From contig JAMJFZ010001258.1 in assembly GCA_026225945.1 (NCBI GenBank), positions 3,114,501 through 3,178,500 of the forward strand: DNA of 64,000 bases, in the 5' to 3' direction. This document shows positions 22,981-34,069 of the stretch, one piece after another. Position 1 is the stretch's first letter. Each line of letters opens with the position of its first letter. Position numbers and translations under genes: made by a program. The notes under the pieces were generated by a model. That model was not told the origin of the DNA. It saw only the letters and a program-made list of their open reading frames with translations, and ran no database searches. The stretch is from Cricetomys ansorgei. Its lineage: Eukaryota > Chordata > Mammalia > Rodentia > Nesomyidae.

Positions 22981-23530
22981 GTCCACGGGAGACCCTCCCA
23001 GCTCAGGACACACAGGACACGCGACGGGGCTGCTGCGGAAGGTTGTGTTCCGCTGCGGCGACTGGTCAGTATCTCAGCACAGGGAACAGGCCGAGCGGAG
23101 GACCAGGGAACAGGCTGAGCGGAGGACCAGGGAACAGGCCGAGCGGAGGACCAGGGAACAGGCTGAGCGGAGGACCAGGGAACAGGCCGAGCGGAGGACC
23201 CTGAGGCTGCTGCCTTTACGGCAGGATGATTGACGGCATCGGCAAGAATGGGGCAGCTGGGAAGGAAAGCGGTTTGGGAAACAAGAACGGCGCTTTCCCA
23301 CCGACACCAGATGGATGCGGAAGGAAGGGCGAATCTACCCGGACTGCGCAGTCATGGGAGAGAGTGTGCTAAGGTGGTTTAAGGTTAGAGGGCCAGCGAT
23401 GCGGTCAGGGTGCAAAATGCCCGCAGTTAATAAATAGACGAGTGGGGACAGTGGGGGCAGAAGGCAAAGCACAGAGGAGAGAGGCTCTTGGGACGCGGAG
23501 AGTCACGAGGCGGAGCGGCGGTCATCAAAC
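22981..23530. other. CpG-rich segment
   Basis: I count about 37 CpGs in 22981-23520, against a strongly CpG-depleted background, with visibly high G content. About 12 of them lie in the 24-bp repeat at 23085-23200; the rest are spread through 'gcgacggggctgctgcggaa', 'cggcgctttcccaccgacac' and 'gacgcggagagtcacgaggc'. It may be a weak CpG island, but no promoter elements or transcript start are recognised. Confidence 0.5.
23085..23200. repeat. Tandem repeat, 24-bp unit, ~4.8 copies
   Basis: The unit is 'aacaggccgagcggaggacc' plus 'aggg'. Copies start at 23085, 23109, 23133, 23157 and 23181 (partial). Copies alternate ggccgag and ggctgag, so the real period is 48 bp. As 24 is a multiple of three it encodes an 8-residue Arg/Glu-rich repeat (REQAERRT) in one frame, but no gene context supports this. 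Confidence 0.97.
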
Positions 23531-23584
23531 CTTCACGGTAATTATCATAAGCCCTTGCAACACGAGAGGCTTTGCAGTCAAAGG

Positions 23585-23755
23585 AAAATAACTCTTACAA
23601 TAACTCAGCTTTGTCGAGAGAACGAATGTTATTACCCACGATTTCCGGAGGAGTAAATCGCAGCTCGGAGTTTGTGCGACTTCCCCAAGGTAACACAACC
23701 GGTAATTAGGAAAGCCTACATTTAAATCCCAGGCTTTGCCTCCAAATTCTGTTCA
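23585..23755 (+). mobile_element. MIR SINE
   Basis: Sense MIR core: 'ttattacccacgatttccgg' ... 'gcgacttccccaaggtaaca', then 'acaaccggtaattaggaaag' and 'atttaaatcccaggctttgc'. These match the order of the MIR central core and 3' side. It is an ancient, immobile relic shared across mammals. Confidence 0.82.
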
Positions 23756-24649
23756 CTAATCAAGGTTAATTTATATTATTCCAGAGGCGCTTCTGCCCCT
23801 GAATGTAGGAGAGTGTGGAGATAGAAATGACTTACAGTAGGTATTCTATCAAAGAGCCAGGAGCAAAGGGCATTTTCTCCAGACAGCGTCATCTGCTCCC
23901 TTCCCTCTGCGCCACCACAGCGTGGCGTGCTTGTCACGACAGACGTGCTTCTGGGTGACACCCAAAACACAAGCTGTAACAGAGTGTAAATTTATACGAA
24001 AGCCAAGGCCACGGGAACTATTTTACCCGCAGACTCCAGAGGGCAAACTGCTGAAGCATGCTTATCTTTGGTAATGTGGTGGAGGATACCACCTACACCG
24101 GGATACTCACAGCACCCAGGAGTTGGAAGCTAGAGATGCTACTAAACAGCCTACTATGTGCGCTGCCTCACAGTAGTGGAGAGCAGGGACATGCTGTTAC
24201 AAGAGCCACGTCTGAAACACCTGTCAACGCCTCGGAGAACATTCTTCTTAAAGGAGCTCATCACGGCTGACATTGTCCCATGACTCCTTTCTGTGCAGGA
24301 TTCGCTCTTTAACATGCACTCGGCATTCATTGCGATAGTCGAGATGGCGTCAGAGAACAAACCAAACAGTTTTCTATCTGCTGGGAATTAATATGCTCGT
24401 ATGGGAAGGGGCAGGTCTCGACGGTGAGACAAAGGAGGGAAACGCGTATTGATTTAGATGATGACGCTACAGAGAGGAGGGAAAGGAAGCGAATGAGAGG
24501 AGCCGGATGACGCTATCAACTGCGGGATGTTTCAAAATAGCTAAGAATCTGTTTTTAAAAAGCGTATTGTGTATCAAGGGAAGCCTAGCTAAATACAGTG
24601 CTGTGGACACTGTGCAGGCGTGAGGAAATACTTCACGACATCCACCTCA
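23756..24649. other. Unassigned unique sequence
   Basis: No gene or named repeat. CpGs are moderately retained. Small frames at 23776-23970 and 24058-24360 have no support. Confidence 0.4.
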
Positions 24650-25000
24650 CAGGGGATCACAGACCTACATGTAAAATGTAAACTCACTAAACTACCGACG
24701 ACATCGCCGGCGGGATCCTGGATCACCCGAGTGCGGCGATGACTTCAGAAATGGGACTGAAGGTGTCACTGCTCAGGAGAGGACCTGATGAAATGGAAAA
24801 CCCCTTCCTTACAAATGACAACGTCAAGAAAATGAGCAAAACAAGCCACGTGCTGAGAGAAAAGCCGTAAAGAAGACACGTGTCGCGGAACCTTCATCTC
24901 AACATAAAATAAACTAAAACTCCAGGAAGAAAACAGTGGGCCAAAGACCTGAGCAGACGTCACAGAGAAGGCCACGTGTGGGAGGGGCCAGGGTTTGGAC
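24650..25000 (+). mobile_element. L1M-type ORF2 relic
   Basis: Sense match to the C-terminal part of mammalian L1 ORF2: 'ggatcacagacctacatgta' (24654), 'ctaaaactccaggaagaaaa' (24912) and 'gtgggccaaagacctgagca' (24936) occur in the order of the L1 consensus. The segment is deleted and heavily mutated, and is unusually CpG-rich at 24695-24740. Boundaries are approximate. Confidence 0.55.
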
Positions 25001-26497
25001 GGCAGTAGAGCGTACCCAGCATGCTCCAGGCCCACGGTCCTCTCGCAGTGGCAGCACCACCGCTACCCAAAACATAAAGATACGAGAAGCAGGCCCCTGT
25101 GGCTGGCTCAGCCGCGTGCCAATCACCCGTCTGCCCACGCCGGGTGTGTCTGACACGCAACGGCTCCCCCAAGGATTTCAATGATGGAATGCTGCCGATG
25201 GTCTAGTTCTTCCGAAGTCTTCGGATTCTATTTATTATTTTGACCTTTGATGCCTAAAAGATAGCAGTCAGCTGGGAAAGGACGAAGGCCTCTGTGGGCC
25301 GCCATCTTCCCCGTGACAGGGATGCTTACCGGGGGCTTCTAATCGGTCTCGTCATCGCGCCGGGTGATTCCGTGCATGCCAGCGCACTTGGCCATACGGC
25401 AATTCAGAAACAGTCATTACTTTACCTGCTTTGTGAAGTGGAACAGAGTTCAGAGAACTTGATTCACCTCCCCAGGACAAATGCCACCTGAGGGAGAAAG
25501 CTAAGACTCTGAAACTCCAGACTGTGACTCCAAAGTGTGCTCTCCAACACTCTTCCAGAAACACACAGGAAGTAAAGCAAAGCCAAATGCGTTGTCATTT
25601 CGTCTCATACATAAATGTATTTCAGGGCATCTGGGCAGGGAGATGGAAGGACTTGCCAAGAAGATGTCCTAATTATTAAAAAAGCAAGCACTCCTTAATC
25701 ACATTTTCCAAAACGGAGACTTTCACTGACGGCCCCCCTTGACCGGGAGAGGAATTTATGAAGTCCATATTTATTTCATTGACAGCGCGCAGTCAGGCCC
25801 CTGCTCTAGCAGACGTGTGTTGCAGCCCAGTTTCACCTCGAGTCCATGTGCCCGCCCCCCAAACACACGCTCAGACTGTTCACCGGGAGAGGCCAAAGGG
25901 TTTGCCCACCGACAGGGAAACTCACAAAATGTAATTACTGTCATCTTTAATATGTGCTTTAATAGTATTTGAGGCCAATTTCAAGTACTTCAAGTAATGT
26001 ATTATTATAACAGAAGAAAAGTTTCTTTTTTTTTAATGAAACAAGCCTTTTGCTATCATTTTCAGCTTTCTTTTGATAATGTGAATTGATTTTTTTAAAA
26101 AAAGAGCTCCAACAGCTAGGGCTTTGAAACGCTCCCTCAAATAGGTCAGAGTCTTACTTCCCTGGTTGCGTGGTGCGGCATGAAAGCTGCCTGGGTTTTC
26201 TCAGGACTTTCCTCCTCAGGGGACCCCCTGTGGATCATTTCTCTCAGAAAAAAAGAATCCATTGACTGAGCCTATCCTAAAGCTAGCAAACTGAGCTTCC
26301 CATGGAGAAACTGCAGCAAACTGAGCGCAGCTATTGACCAGCCTTCTGTAGTTAAAAATACAACAAACTATACCTTGTCTGACCCACTCTGGAATTACCG
26401 GTCATTTCCATGCTCCGCTGGCAGTACTTACGGCTGATAACCTTTCAGGCAAGGAGAGCAAAGCATTAACTGCTATTGTCTCTTAGCTTTTATAAGG

Positions 26498-26499
<2 letters not shown>
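25001..26499. other. Unassigned unique sequence
   Basis: Unique, with AT-rich patches at 25930-26110. On the minus strand, 26158-26242 is an 85-bp segment between a pyrimidine-tract acceptor and a GTAAGA donor, with one 28-codon open frame starting EMIHRGSPEEESPEKTQAAF. Its exit phase fits the 15.3-kb segment but its entry phase does not fit the 53.6-kb one. Weak. Confidence 0.35.

Positions 26500-26533
<34 letters not shown>
26500..26533. repeat. (AC)17 microsatellite
   Basis: Pure CA dinucleotide run of about 34 bp. Confidence 0.98.
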
Positions 26534-26535
<2 letters not shown>

Positions 26536-27267
26536 ATTTATTTCACTCAGAGGTAATACAAGACTACCCTGATCATACATTAGACACATGTATTCCTTTA
26601 AAGAGAAAGGTACTTAAAATTCAATGACTTAATTATACTAATAATAACCTAACATATTTATCTTTCTTCAATCCAGGATAATTACTTAACAGGAAAAGAT
26701 ATGCCCTATTAAATGATAATAATTAAACTATAAATTATTTAAAAATCCACCCAGACAAGCTATTTAGGAGTATTTAAAAATATTTATAAGCGATTTTTCA
26801 TTTAAAATGAAGTACCAATGAAAATAATGAAAAGATAACATATTTTTCCATCGTGTTTTTCATTTTTAAAGCTTTGTTTGCGTGTGCATGTGTGTCTGCG
26901 TCTGTGAGTGGCATGTTCGTGTGTGTGAGGGGGAGTGCACGCGATGTGCGCTCTCAGAAGCTGGAAGAGGGCACACAGCTCTGGAGGGGCGCAGAGGCAC
27001 CCACAGGTTGCCCGGCCTCCTTGTCCTCACACCGCCGCCAGCTGTTCTCAGCGCAGACCTCTGCAGCCCCAACGGAGGGAGTAGAGTCTGTCGTCTGAAG
27101 TCTGATCGTACGGTGCTACCAGAACAGACAAACGTCTTCCTCCTAAACTTAAGCCGCACTCGTGAAAACAAATTCAAAACAAGAAAATCCACTAACAAAA
27201 ACGTACTGATTGAGAGTTAATTTTTCCTTGTAAAGGAGCATAATTTTAAGAGTTGTGTGTATGTGTA
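26534..27267. other. Unassigned AT-rich, then G-rich sequence
   Basis: 26534-26870 is AT-rich. 26880-27070 has TG-rich and G-rich sequence that may be an old antisense SINE body, but I cannot align it with confidence. No gene recognised. Confidence 0.35.
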
Positions 27268-27705
27268 AATGATTGTATGTTCCTCTGTGCACACGTGTAG
27301 ATCTACCTACACATGTGTTCCTCTGTGCACACGTGTAGATCCACACGTGTGTTCTCTGTGTACATGTGCAGATCTACACGTGTGTTCCTCTGTGTACACA
27401 TGCAGATCCATACGTGTGTTCCTCTGTGCACACATGTAGAACCACACATGTGTTCCTCTGTGCACACGTGTAGATTCACACGCGTGTTCCTCTGTGTACA
27501 CGTGCAGATCTACACGTGTGTTCCTCTGTGTACACATGCAGATCCACACACGTGTTCCTCTGTGTACACGTGCAGAACTACACGTGTGTTCCTCTGTATA
27601 CATGTGCAGATTCTCACATGTGTTCCTCTGTGCACACGTATAGAACCACACATGTGTTCCTCTGTGTACACATGCAGATCTACACGTGTGTTCCTCTGTG
27701 TGCGG
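27268..27705. repeat. Minisatellite, 34-bp unit, ~13 copies
   Basis: The unit is 'gttcctctgtgcacacgtgt' followed by 'agatccacacgtgt'. Most copies contain one or two ACACGTGT palindromes with a CACGTG core. Because 34 is not a multiple of three and the unit lacks stops, all three frames stay open on both strands, producing spurious 140-158 codon frames. Copies differ mainly at gcacac/gtacac and gat/gaac. Confidence 0.97.
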
Positions 27706-27942
27706 GTCTGCCAGTCGCTTCCTCCTCCATGCTAGAAGCTCCAGGTACAAACCACTATGCCCCATGTCTTTCACGGTGCTGTGAACTTACCTCCCCATTC
27801 CTACAGAGCAAACCCCTTACAGGCGAGGCAGTTCAACAGCTCTTAGCGGTGTGTTTTAGGAAGTATCAACTGGACAAATCATTGCACATGTGTTTTTCTT
27901 TAACTCAGGTAACATTTGCCTTTCCATATTCTGTGAAATGCA

Positions 27943-28136
27943 TCTGGTGTCTGGGAGTGGCAGTGGCTCAGACCTATAATCCTAGCCCTTAGGATAGAGA
28001 GGCAAGAAGATTCCTGCAGCTCTGAGGCCTAACTGCCCTGCACAGTGAGCTTCACAGTGAATTTAGAACAGGAAGACTTCAGAACGAGACTCTGTCTCAA
28101 ACAGAACAAAAAACAGAAGCAAAGAAAAATAAAACC
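27943..28136 (+). mobile_element. B4/B1-like SINE, diverged
   Basis: 'ggcagtggctcagacctata' and 'atcctagcccttaggataga' form the head. 'gaacgagactctgtctcaaa' forms the 3' end, followed by an A-rich tail to about 28136. The spacing suits a B1-like or B4 monomer. The family is not certain. Confidence 0.7.
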
Positions 28137-28991
28137 TATGTCTAGAGCAAATGCTCACAATTAAAAAATCCAATTTAATTAAATATTAAGTAACTATATC
28201 CTAATAGAACCTTCACACTTTTATAAAAAAAATCATAATATTAATCAGATCTTAATTAAGTTTAAAACTGGCTCTTATCTTTTCTTTGTTTTTTCAAACA
28301 TCAGATAATTTCTGCAAGAGATAGCTTAGGTTGTCACAACTAGAGCAAGCATGTTTCTTATGTCCCATGGGCAGAGGGTAGAAACGGAGTTCCACGTTCA
28401 ACGTACAGACAGCTTCCCACAACAAGTAATCCCTACGTTACCAGTGCCAAGTTGGCTGGTTTAAAATAAAGCTAAATCAGAGCAGAAATGCATTGATTTT
28501 TTTTTTCTCAAGGCAGAACACATCTGGTCTGATAACCTGGACCAACACTTGCATAAACAATACAATTTCATCAGTACTGATTTTCAGAATGGTGAGTGTA
28601 AGCTCACTTTATTCGTCTCTGGTGGAGGAGGGCAGTTTAAATCCTGTATCAATGTGCCGTCGCGATGACAGAGGGGACATTCTAAACGTGGGCTACTGCA
28701 TGTCATCACTCATCATCCTCTTAAAATTACAAAACAATTCTTACGAAGACAGAGCAGTTGTTACACATACTCTCCTTAGTAAGACATAAAAAAAGAACTA
28801 ATATAAACATGCAAAACCAAAAGAGTTGACAAGAAAAGGTTTGAAGTGCTAAAGAGCAAGTTCTGTAACTGATAGTAACTCATCCGAGAGCCCAGCAGTT
28901 TCTACCTGTGGGTGTCATAACAGGTTGACAACAGCAGCAGGTGTCACCCCATCTGCCAAGAGAACCTGCACGGACTCCAGTGTCACTCAGG
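28137..28991. other. Unassigned unique sequence
   Basis: AT-rich unique sequence. The 98-codon frame at 28493-28789 shows no domain or splice context. Confidence 0.4.
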
Positions 28992-28997
28992 GTCACC

Positions 28998-29641
28998 TGT
29001 AGAGGAACAGCGGATCCTTGATCCTGCAGCGTGGCTGCTCTGGGAAAAGGGCCAGTGTGATAGACATTTGATCTCTGGTCCAGCAGCATGGCTGCTCTAG
29101 GGCAGAAAGAATGTTAGTCAGGCTAATCCTGTCCTCTCTGCTAATGCTAAATGAAAGGGAATTCTCTGGTTCCTCCCCAGCGACTGACAGGGAGCTATGG
29201 GGAACACCCTGTGTGTGTCTCTCAGTCTGACCTTCACCTTGTGGCAGCAAGGTTGACTGACTTGGTATTTGGGAAGTGAATTATAGGATTCTTTTTATTA
29301 ATGTAAAATAAGACATTGTATCTGAAGGCAACTTAGCACAGACCTTTAAGTGAGCCAACTCAGAAGGCAATGGTGGCACACGCCTTTAAACACAAGTCCT
29401 AGAAGCAGAAAGGAAGCAAGGTAGACGCAGAGGAAAAGCAGAGAGCAGAACAGAGAAGGGACGAAGGCAGAAGCAAGAGAGTCAGGAGCAGAAGACTGAA
29501 GAAGCAGGCATGTGGAGAAGAGGCAGTTGAGGGAGCAGCTAAGTTCAGTCTTGGAGGCTAAAGCCCTTTAGATGCAGGCTTGCATCTTGAAGATTGTACC
29601 TCAGTCTTCCTTGAATCCCCATGAATAAATAGACATTTACA
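28998..29641 (+). mobile_element. Solo LTR of the same ERVK-like family, copy 2
   Basis: 644-bp element starting TGTAGAGGAACA and ending TTTACA, flanked by GTCACC (28992-28997) and GTCACT (29642-29647), a 6-bp duplication with one change. It shares with copy 1 the tandem 'catggctgctct' blocks, 'agaaagaatgttagt', one 'acgcctttaa' motif, the purine-rich gcagag stretch and a late AATAAA (29624). It carries an extra ~230-bp segment (about 29116-29343) absent from copy 1. No retroviral coding sequence adjoins it. Confidence 0.82.
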
Positions 29642-30023
29642 GTCACTCCCCATAACGTAGCAGATTTGTCGTCAGCCCTTCACCGATCTCACACTAAAAG
29701 TCCTTACGAGAAACAGAATGGGTTCTCATCAACGAGCAGCAAGCACTTGGATTTTCTGTAATTTCATTGGAATAGTGAATCTGATTAAAAGATAATCTGC
29801 AAACACCTTCCAGAAAAGAGAACCCTGTCACTAATGAAGGAATCTCTAGGAACAGACTCAGGGTGGAACACCAGGAGAAAGTCTGGGAACCCCTCTGGTA
29901 TCCGGTGCCCGTCTGTCAGTCACATAAATAGGAAAGCTTGCTAATGTTTTATTGCTTTTCAAACGTAGGGACTCATACTGGGACAAGTAAGGGGAAAATT
30001 CATTTTAAAAATACAACTAATTC

Positions 30024-30240
30024 CAGGACTGGAAGAGGGTTCAGTGGTCAAGAGCGCTTGCTGCTGTCGCAGGGGACCTGAGTTTGGTTCTCAGCACCCG
30101 CAGGGTGGCTCATTCAGCCTATCACTGCAGGTCCTGGTGAACCGACGCCCTCTTCTGGCCTGTGCAGGCAGCCGTCACTCACATGATGGAGCAGACATGC
30201 GGGCAAACATTCATTAAAAATGCACATAAAAATTTTAAAA
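30024..30240 (+). mobile_element. B3 SINE
   Basis: 'actggaagagggttcagtgg', 'caagagcgcttgctgctgtc', 'cctgagtttggttctcagca' (B-box region), 'cgacgccctcttctggcctg', then a tail with 'attaaaaatgcacataaaaa'. The full B3 order is kept. Confidence 0.93.
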
Positions 30241-30347
30241 CATATAGTAATGCTATTTGGATTTCTGACAATACACTTAAGGACAGTATTTTTCCCTTTT
30301 ATTATCATTAATAAAACAAAACTACATATGTATTTAAAGAATCCCTT

Positions 30348-30497
30348 GCTGGGTGGTGGTGGTGGCTCACTCCTTTAATCCCAGCACTCAGGAGGTAGAG
30401 GCAGGGGGATCTCTGTGAGTTTGAGGCCAGCCTGGTCTACAGAGTGAGTTCCGGGACAGCCAGAGTTTCAACAGAGAAACCCTGTCTCAAAAGAAAA
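30348..30497 (+). mobile_element. B1 SINE, full length
   Basis: 'gctgggtggtggtggtggct' head, 'ctttaatcccagcactcagg', 'gaggccagcctggtctacag', 'aaaccctgtctcaaaagaaa'. The target-site duplication is AATCCCT at 30340-30346 and 30498-30504. Confidence 0.97.
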
Positions 30498-30504
30498 ATC
30501 CCTG

Positions 30505-31346
30505 GAAAGAACAATCTTTTTGATTTTTTTTTAAGTTAACATTGAAATCTTTTGCTGGGAGGCTGCATGCTGCACATGACTGGGTAATAATTCATACACA
30601 TCACATAAAATTTAATATTATTAATGCATCTAAAATTTGTGAATTAAGTTATTTGATGTTATAAGATCTGTGATTAAAATTATTTATGGTTGTAAGACTT
30701 AGCTGTGTTCTTTGATAACTAGGCGTGAGGAATTTATGGGTCACATCTGTAAGTGTTCACTTACACACGGATATGTCCAGTACTTTTTCTAGATTCAGGA
30801 AGTGCTCTGTACCTGATGATGACAGCGATGCTGGGCATAAACTTCAGGGTTAGACAGTACGACCGAGCACAGAATACTTACAACACTAGCTTGCACAGAT
30901 ATCACTTTTGTCTACAATAAAAAATCAGCATTCACTGAGGCCCTGCAGTCTGTTTCATGCACAGGATCCTGCAAAGCACAGAGGTATCTTTAAAAGTCGG
31001 TCGCACGTACAGGTTGCGAGGGGCTTGTCTATGCTAAGGACGGTCTCTCCGGGAGCCAGCCTGTCTCGGGGATGGGAAATGAATGTCCTATCCAGAGTAA
31101 ACAGTTATCTCCATAGTGATGAATGCTTTTCCTCATTTCTGTTTTCATCTTTAACTCACTTTTCCTCATCACATCATGCAGGCAGGAATATACTAAGCTG
31201 AAACTATATTTGTATCTCTCAGCTGAACAAAATTTTACCTCATGCGGATGCAGATATGGTCAGAAGGTGAGTGGAGTCTTTGTAATTATATAAAGGCTAG
31301 GCATGGTGGATGTAGCCTGAGCTTTTGGGTAGGGCAGTGGCTGTGC
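30505..31346. other. Unassigned unique sequence
   Basis: AT-rich, then mixed unique sequence. The 97-codon plus frame at 30908-31201 has no recognisable domain. Confidence 0.4.
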
Positions 31347-31407
31347 ACACTCACACACACACACACACACACACTCACACACACACTCACATACACACAC
31401 ACACACA

Positions 31408-31442
<35 letters not shown>

Positions 31443-31479
31443 GCACATACACTCACACTCACACACACACTCACGCACA

Positions 31480-31510
<31 letters not shown>

Positions 31511-31533
31511 TCACGCACACACTCACGCACACA
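31347..31533. repeat. (CA)n microsatellite with CTCACA interruptions
   Basis: Long CA array with regular 'ctcaca' and 'cgcaca' interruptions over about 187 bp. The frames reading His/Thr and Cys/Val repeats are by-products. Confidence 0.97.
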
Positions 31534-31559
31534 GAATGGATAAGCCTTAGTGTGGATAC

Positions 31560-32101
31560 AAAGCTTTGAAACCATCAGAAGAAAGCATGAGGGGAACACC
31601 TCAAGAGCTAGAAAGGGGCTGTGGTTCTCATTAGGACCCCTAGCCCAAGAGATGAAAGCAGGGAGTATCAACTGGGATCACATCAAATTAAAAGGATCAT
31701 GCACAGAAAACCTAATACTGGAGCGAAGAGACAACTACAGAAAGGAAGAAAGCACCTGCCATAGTCAGTAGAAAGAACGCGTTACACAAGAACGAAGAAG
31801 TTAACAGAGCAAGTAACCCCGCTCACAAGGAGACTTCAAATGAAGAGGTCTGAGTGGCAATAAATACATGTAAAAAAAAATACATGTTGAATACCCTCGG
31901 CCATTAGGGAAATACAAACCAAAACTACGCTGGGTTCCATCTCCTGCAGGCAGAAAAGCAACATTAAGAAAACAAACAACAAACTCCAGAGATGACTCAG
32001 GGGAAAAGTTCCTTTCCCTGCAGATGAGAATGTAAATTAGTCCCGCAGCATGGAAATCACTAACCTAGAAACCACAGAACGATTGATCCTGCCATCTGAC
32101 T
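31560..32101 (+). mobile_element. L1M ORF2 relic, 5' piece (interrupted by LTR)
   Basis: Sense match to the C-terminal region of L1 ORF2: 'gggatcacatcaaattaaaa' (31674), 'catgcacagaaaacctaata', 'ggccattagggaaatacaaa' (31899), 'gcagatgagaatgtaaatta' (32020) and 'ttgatcctgccatctgac' (32083). Multiple stops are present. It is cut at 32101 by an LTR and resumes at 32430. Confidence 0.82.
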
Positions 32102-32429
32102 TGTGGGGTTTGAATGAGACCTCTCCCAGAAGCCTTGACATTGGATACTTCCTTTCCAGAAGAAGGCTCTTGCAAAGGGTTAGGAGGTGTGGCCTTGCTG
32201 GAAGCCAGCCACTGGGGGCGGGACTTGAGAAGCCTCCTCCAATGCCAGGGCTTTCCCTCTGTTTCCTGTTTGTGGATGGGCTGTGAACCCTCAGCTGCAG
32301 CTCCTGTGACATCGCTCCGGCCACGCCGTGATGGCGGTGGACTCGTATCTCTCTGGAACTGTAAAGCCCCAACCCTTCCTCTATAATTTGCCTCAGCCAT
32401 TGTCACAGCAAAAGAAAACAACCGACACA
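32102..32429 (+). mobile_element. MaLR-type LTR (ORR1/MT-like), nested in L1M
   Basis: 328-bp LTR with TGT...ACA ends: 'aggaggtgtggccttgctgg', 'cactgggggcgggacttgag', 'cacgccgtgatggcggtgga' and 'aactgtaaagccccaaccc'. The 5-bp flanks are TGACT (32097-32101) and TGAGT (32430-32434), a duplication with one change, as expected for ERVL-MaLR. The subfamily is not assigned. Confidence 0.78.
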
Positions 32430-32890
32430 TGAGTGAATTCCCCGATTAGTCCAAGTCAGCTTACGTTACCACAGAGACACCTGCATAACCAGGTTTTCTG
32501 TAGGGTTAGGGTTACAGAACAAGCCAGGATCCATCAACAGGGCGACACATAAAGAAAATGTGGCATGTACACACAAGGAGTATTAGGTGGCAATGACGAA
32601 AGCGAAATCATGTCATTGGAGGGGGGATGGGTAGGACAGAGGTCATCATGTTGGGTACAATGAGTCAGACTCGAGGAGAAAAGCTTTTCGCTCATTTTGT
32701 GGACAGAAGGTAGACATCAGCAAAAGAAAAGGGGAAACCTTAGGGGCATACAAGGGGAAGGGGAGGGAACTCAGAGCATGGGGTTGGATGCATTTAAAGT
32801 GCATTAATGCATGGATGGAAATGCCATAATGAAAACAATTACCAGTTACTTTGTACAATTAATATATGATACTAAAAAGCAAGAACTTTG
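32430..32890 (+). mobile_element. L1M ORF2/3' UTR relic, 3' piece
   Basis: The relic resumes: 'ggatccatcaacagggcgac' (32527), 'aaagaaaatgtggcatgtac' (32551), 'gtacaatgagtcagactcga' (32656), then an A/G-rich 3' part. Together with 31560-32101 it forms one old insertion. A poly-T run at 32939-32963 follows and probably belongs to another event. Confidence 0.8.
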
Positions 32891-32938
32891 CAGATTATAG
32901 GTATGAAATTATCAAACAACAAACTAAAGTTTTGTAGG

Positions 32939-32970
<32 letters not shown>

Positions 32971-33029
32971 AAAGGTCTAGTTTGCCTACAAGAGGCACAT
33001 TTCTGGGTGTATACTACAGCATTTTCCAA

Positions 33030-33300
33030 GACGATTGGATCCTGAAGGCTCTGACTTTATCAGTGGTTAATCCCCTGATGGACCGGTAATCCATGGGCTT
33101 CCTGGGAAGTGGTGAGCAGCAATGGGGATGAGTAGAGAGAGTAGGTCACGGGGACATGTGCTTGGGGGCCACAACAGCCCTGCTGCATGCTCCCAACACT
33201 GCAGTGTTCCACTTCACAATGGGCTTTGCCTCATTAGCCACATGACCAGTGAGTGAGGCAGCCAACGCTGTGCTGAGCCAGGATAAAAACAAAAACAAAA
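33030..33300 (+). mobile_element. Old LTR-like relic (MaLR-like, family unassigned)
   Basis: 'ggatcctgaaggctctgact', 'ttatcagtggttaatcccct', 'gagagtaggtcacggggaca' and 'gctttgcctcattagccac' follow the order of a MaLR-type LTR with a 'gactttatcagtggttaa' block. No termini or target duplication are found. It ends in an A-rich stretch at 33285-33312. Confidence 0.5.
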
Positions 33301-33594
33301 AACAAAAAACCCCTTCAATCTGTAAGGCATTTCTATCTGAGATCTGCTCTACAGATTAGAAAATCCTTGGGATCACTCATTGATATTTACATCCACTCAC
33401 GTGTTAATTTTAACTTTTTAGTTTAGTTTTGGCTCTCCCAAATCAATCACACTTAAAGTTTTGATACACTTAAACCGTCCCAGGCCAATATCTACAAAAC
33501 ACAGTTCAGCTGTAAGCACAGCTTTCGTCCCTATAACACGCATCATGGTTTATCTTTCAGTCCTAAAAATAACCACAAAAGCCAAGCAGGAAGA

Positions 33595-33656
33595 GCTTCC
33601 TCCCTTCCTTCCTTCTTCCCTTCCTTCCTCTTCCTTCCTTCCTTTCTTTCTTTCTT
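33595..33656. repeat. (TTCC)n/(TTTC)n polypyrimidine tract
   Basis: About 60 bp of ttcc and tttc units, pure pyrimidine on the plus strand. Confidence 0.95.
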
Positions 33657-34069
33657 AATTTTTTTCTTTCTCAGTTTTAAAAAGCAAATATATAAATATA
33701 TATTTCCTTACCTTTTAGTCAAAAAATAAACTATCCATAACTCTCTTCCCCTTGCTGCTTCACTTACTAAATTCCCTTGAGATCATTCCATAGCAAAACA
33801 TGGCAATATTTATTTTCATCACTGTGAAATAGAGCGTTTTATCATATCCACATCGACATCTGAACATGGAGGGATTTGGGTTGTTCTCGGCGGTTAACAT
33901 CTCTGACTGGTGCTGCTGCCTTGTGCACTTCTGACAGAGGCAGAGCCCAGTCTGTGGACCTGAGAGCAAGAGCACACAGAAAGAGTAAAACACGCCTCTG
34001 CGTCTCCAACAACATACAGAGGATCTGTTTTCTTATGACTGTAGTCTCAGATGATTGTAATAATTGCCT

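Noticed and set aside
27307..27992. 155-158 codon frames on both strands
   Set aside because: Produced by the stop-free 34-bp minisatellite; frames are interchangeable.
32500..32512. Telomere-like TTAGGG motif, also near 52822 and 59090
   Set aside because: Only one or two hexamers each; expected by chance and within L1 relics in two cases.
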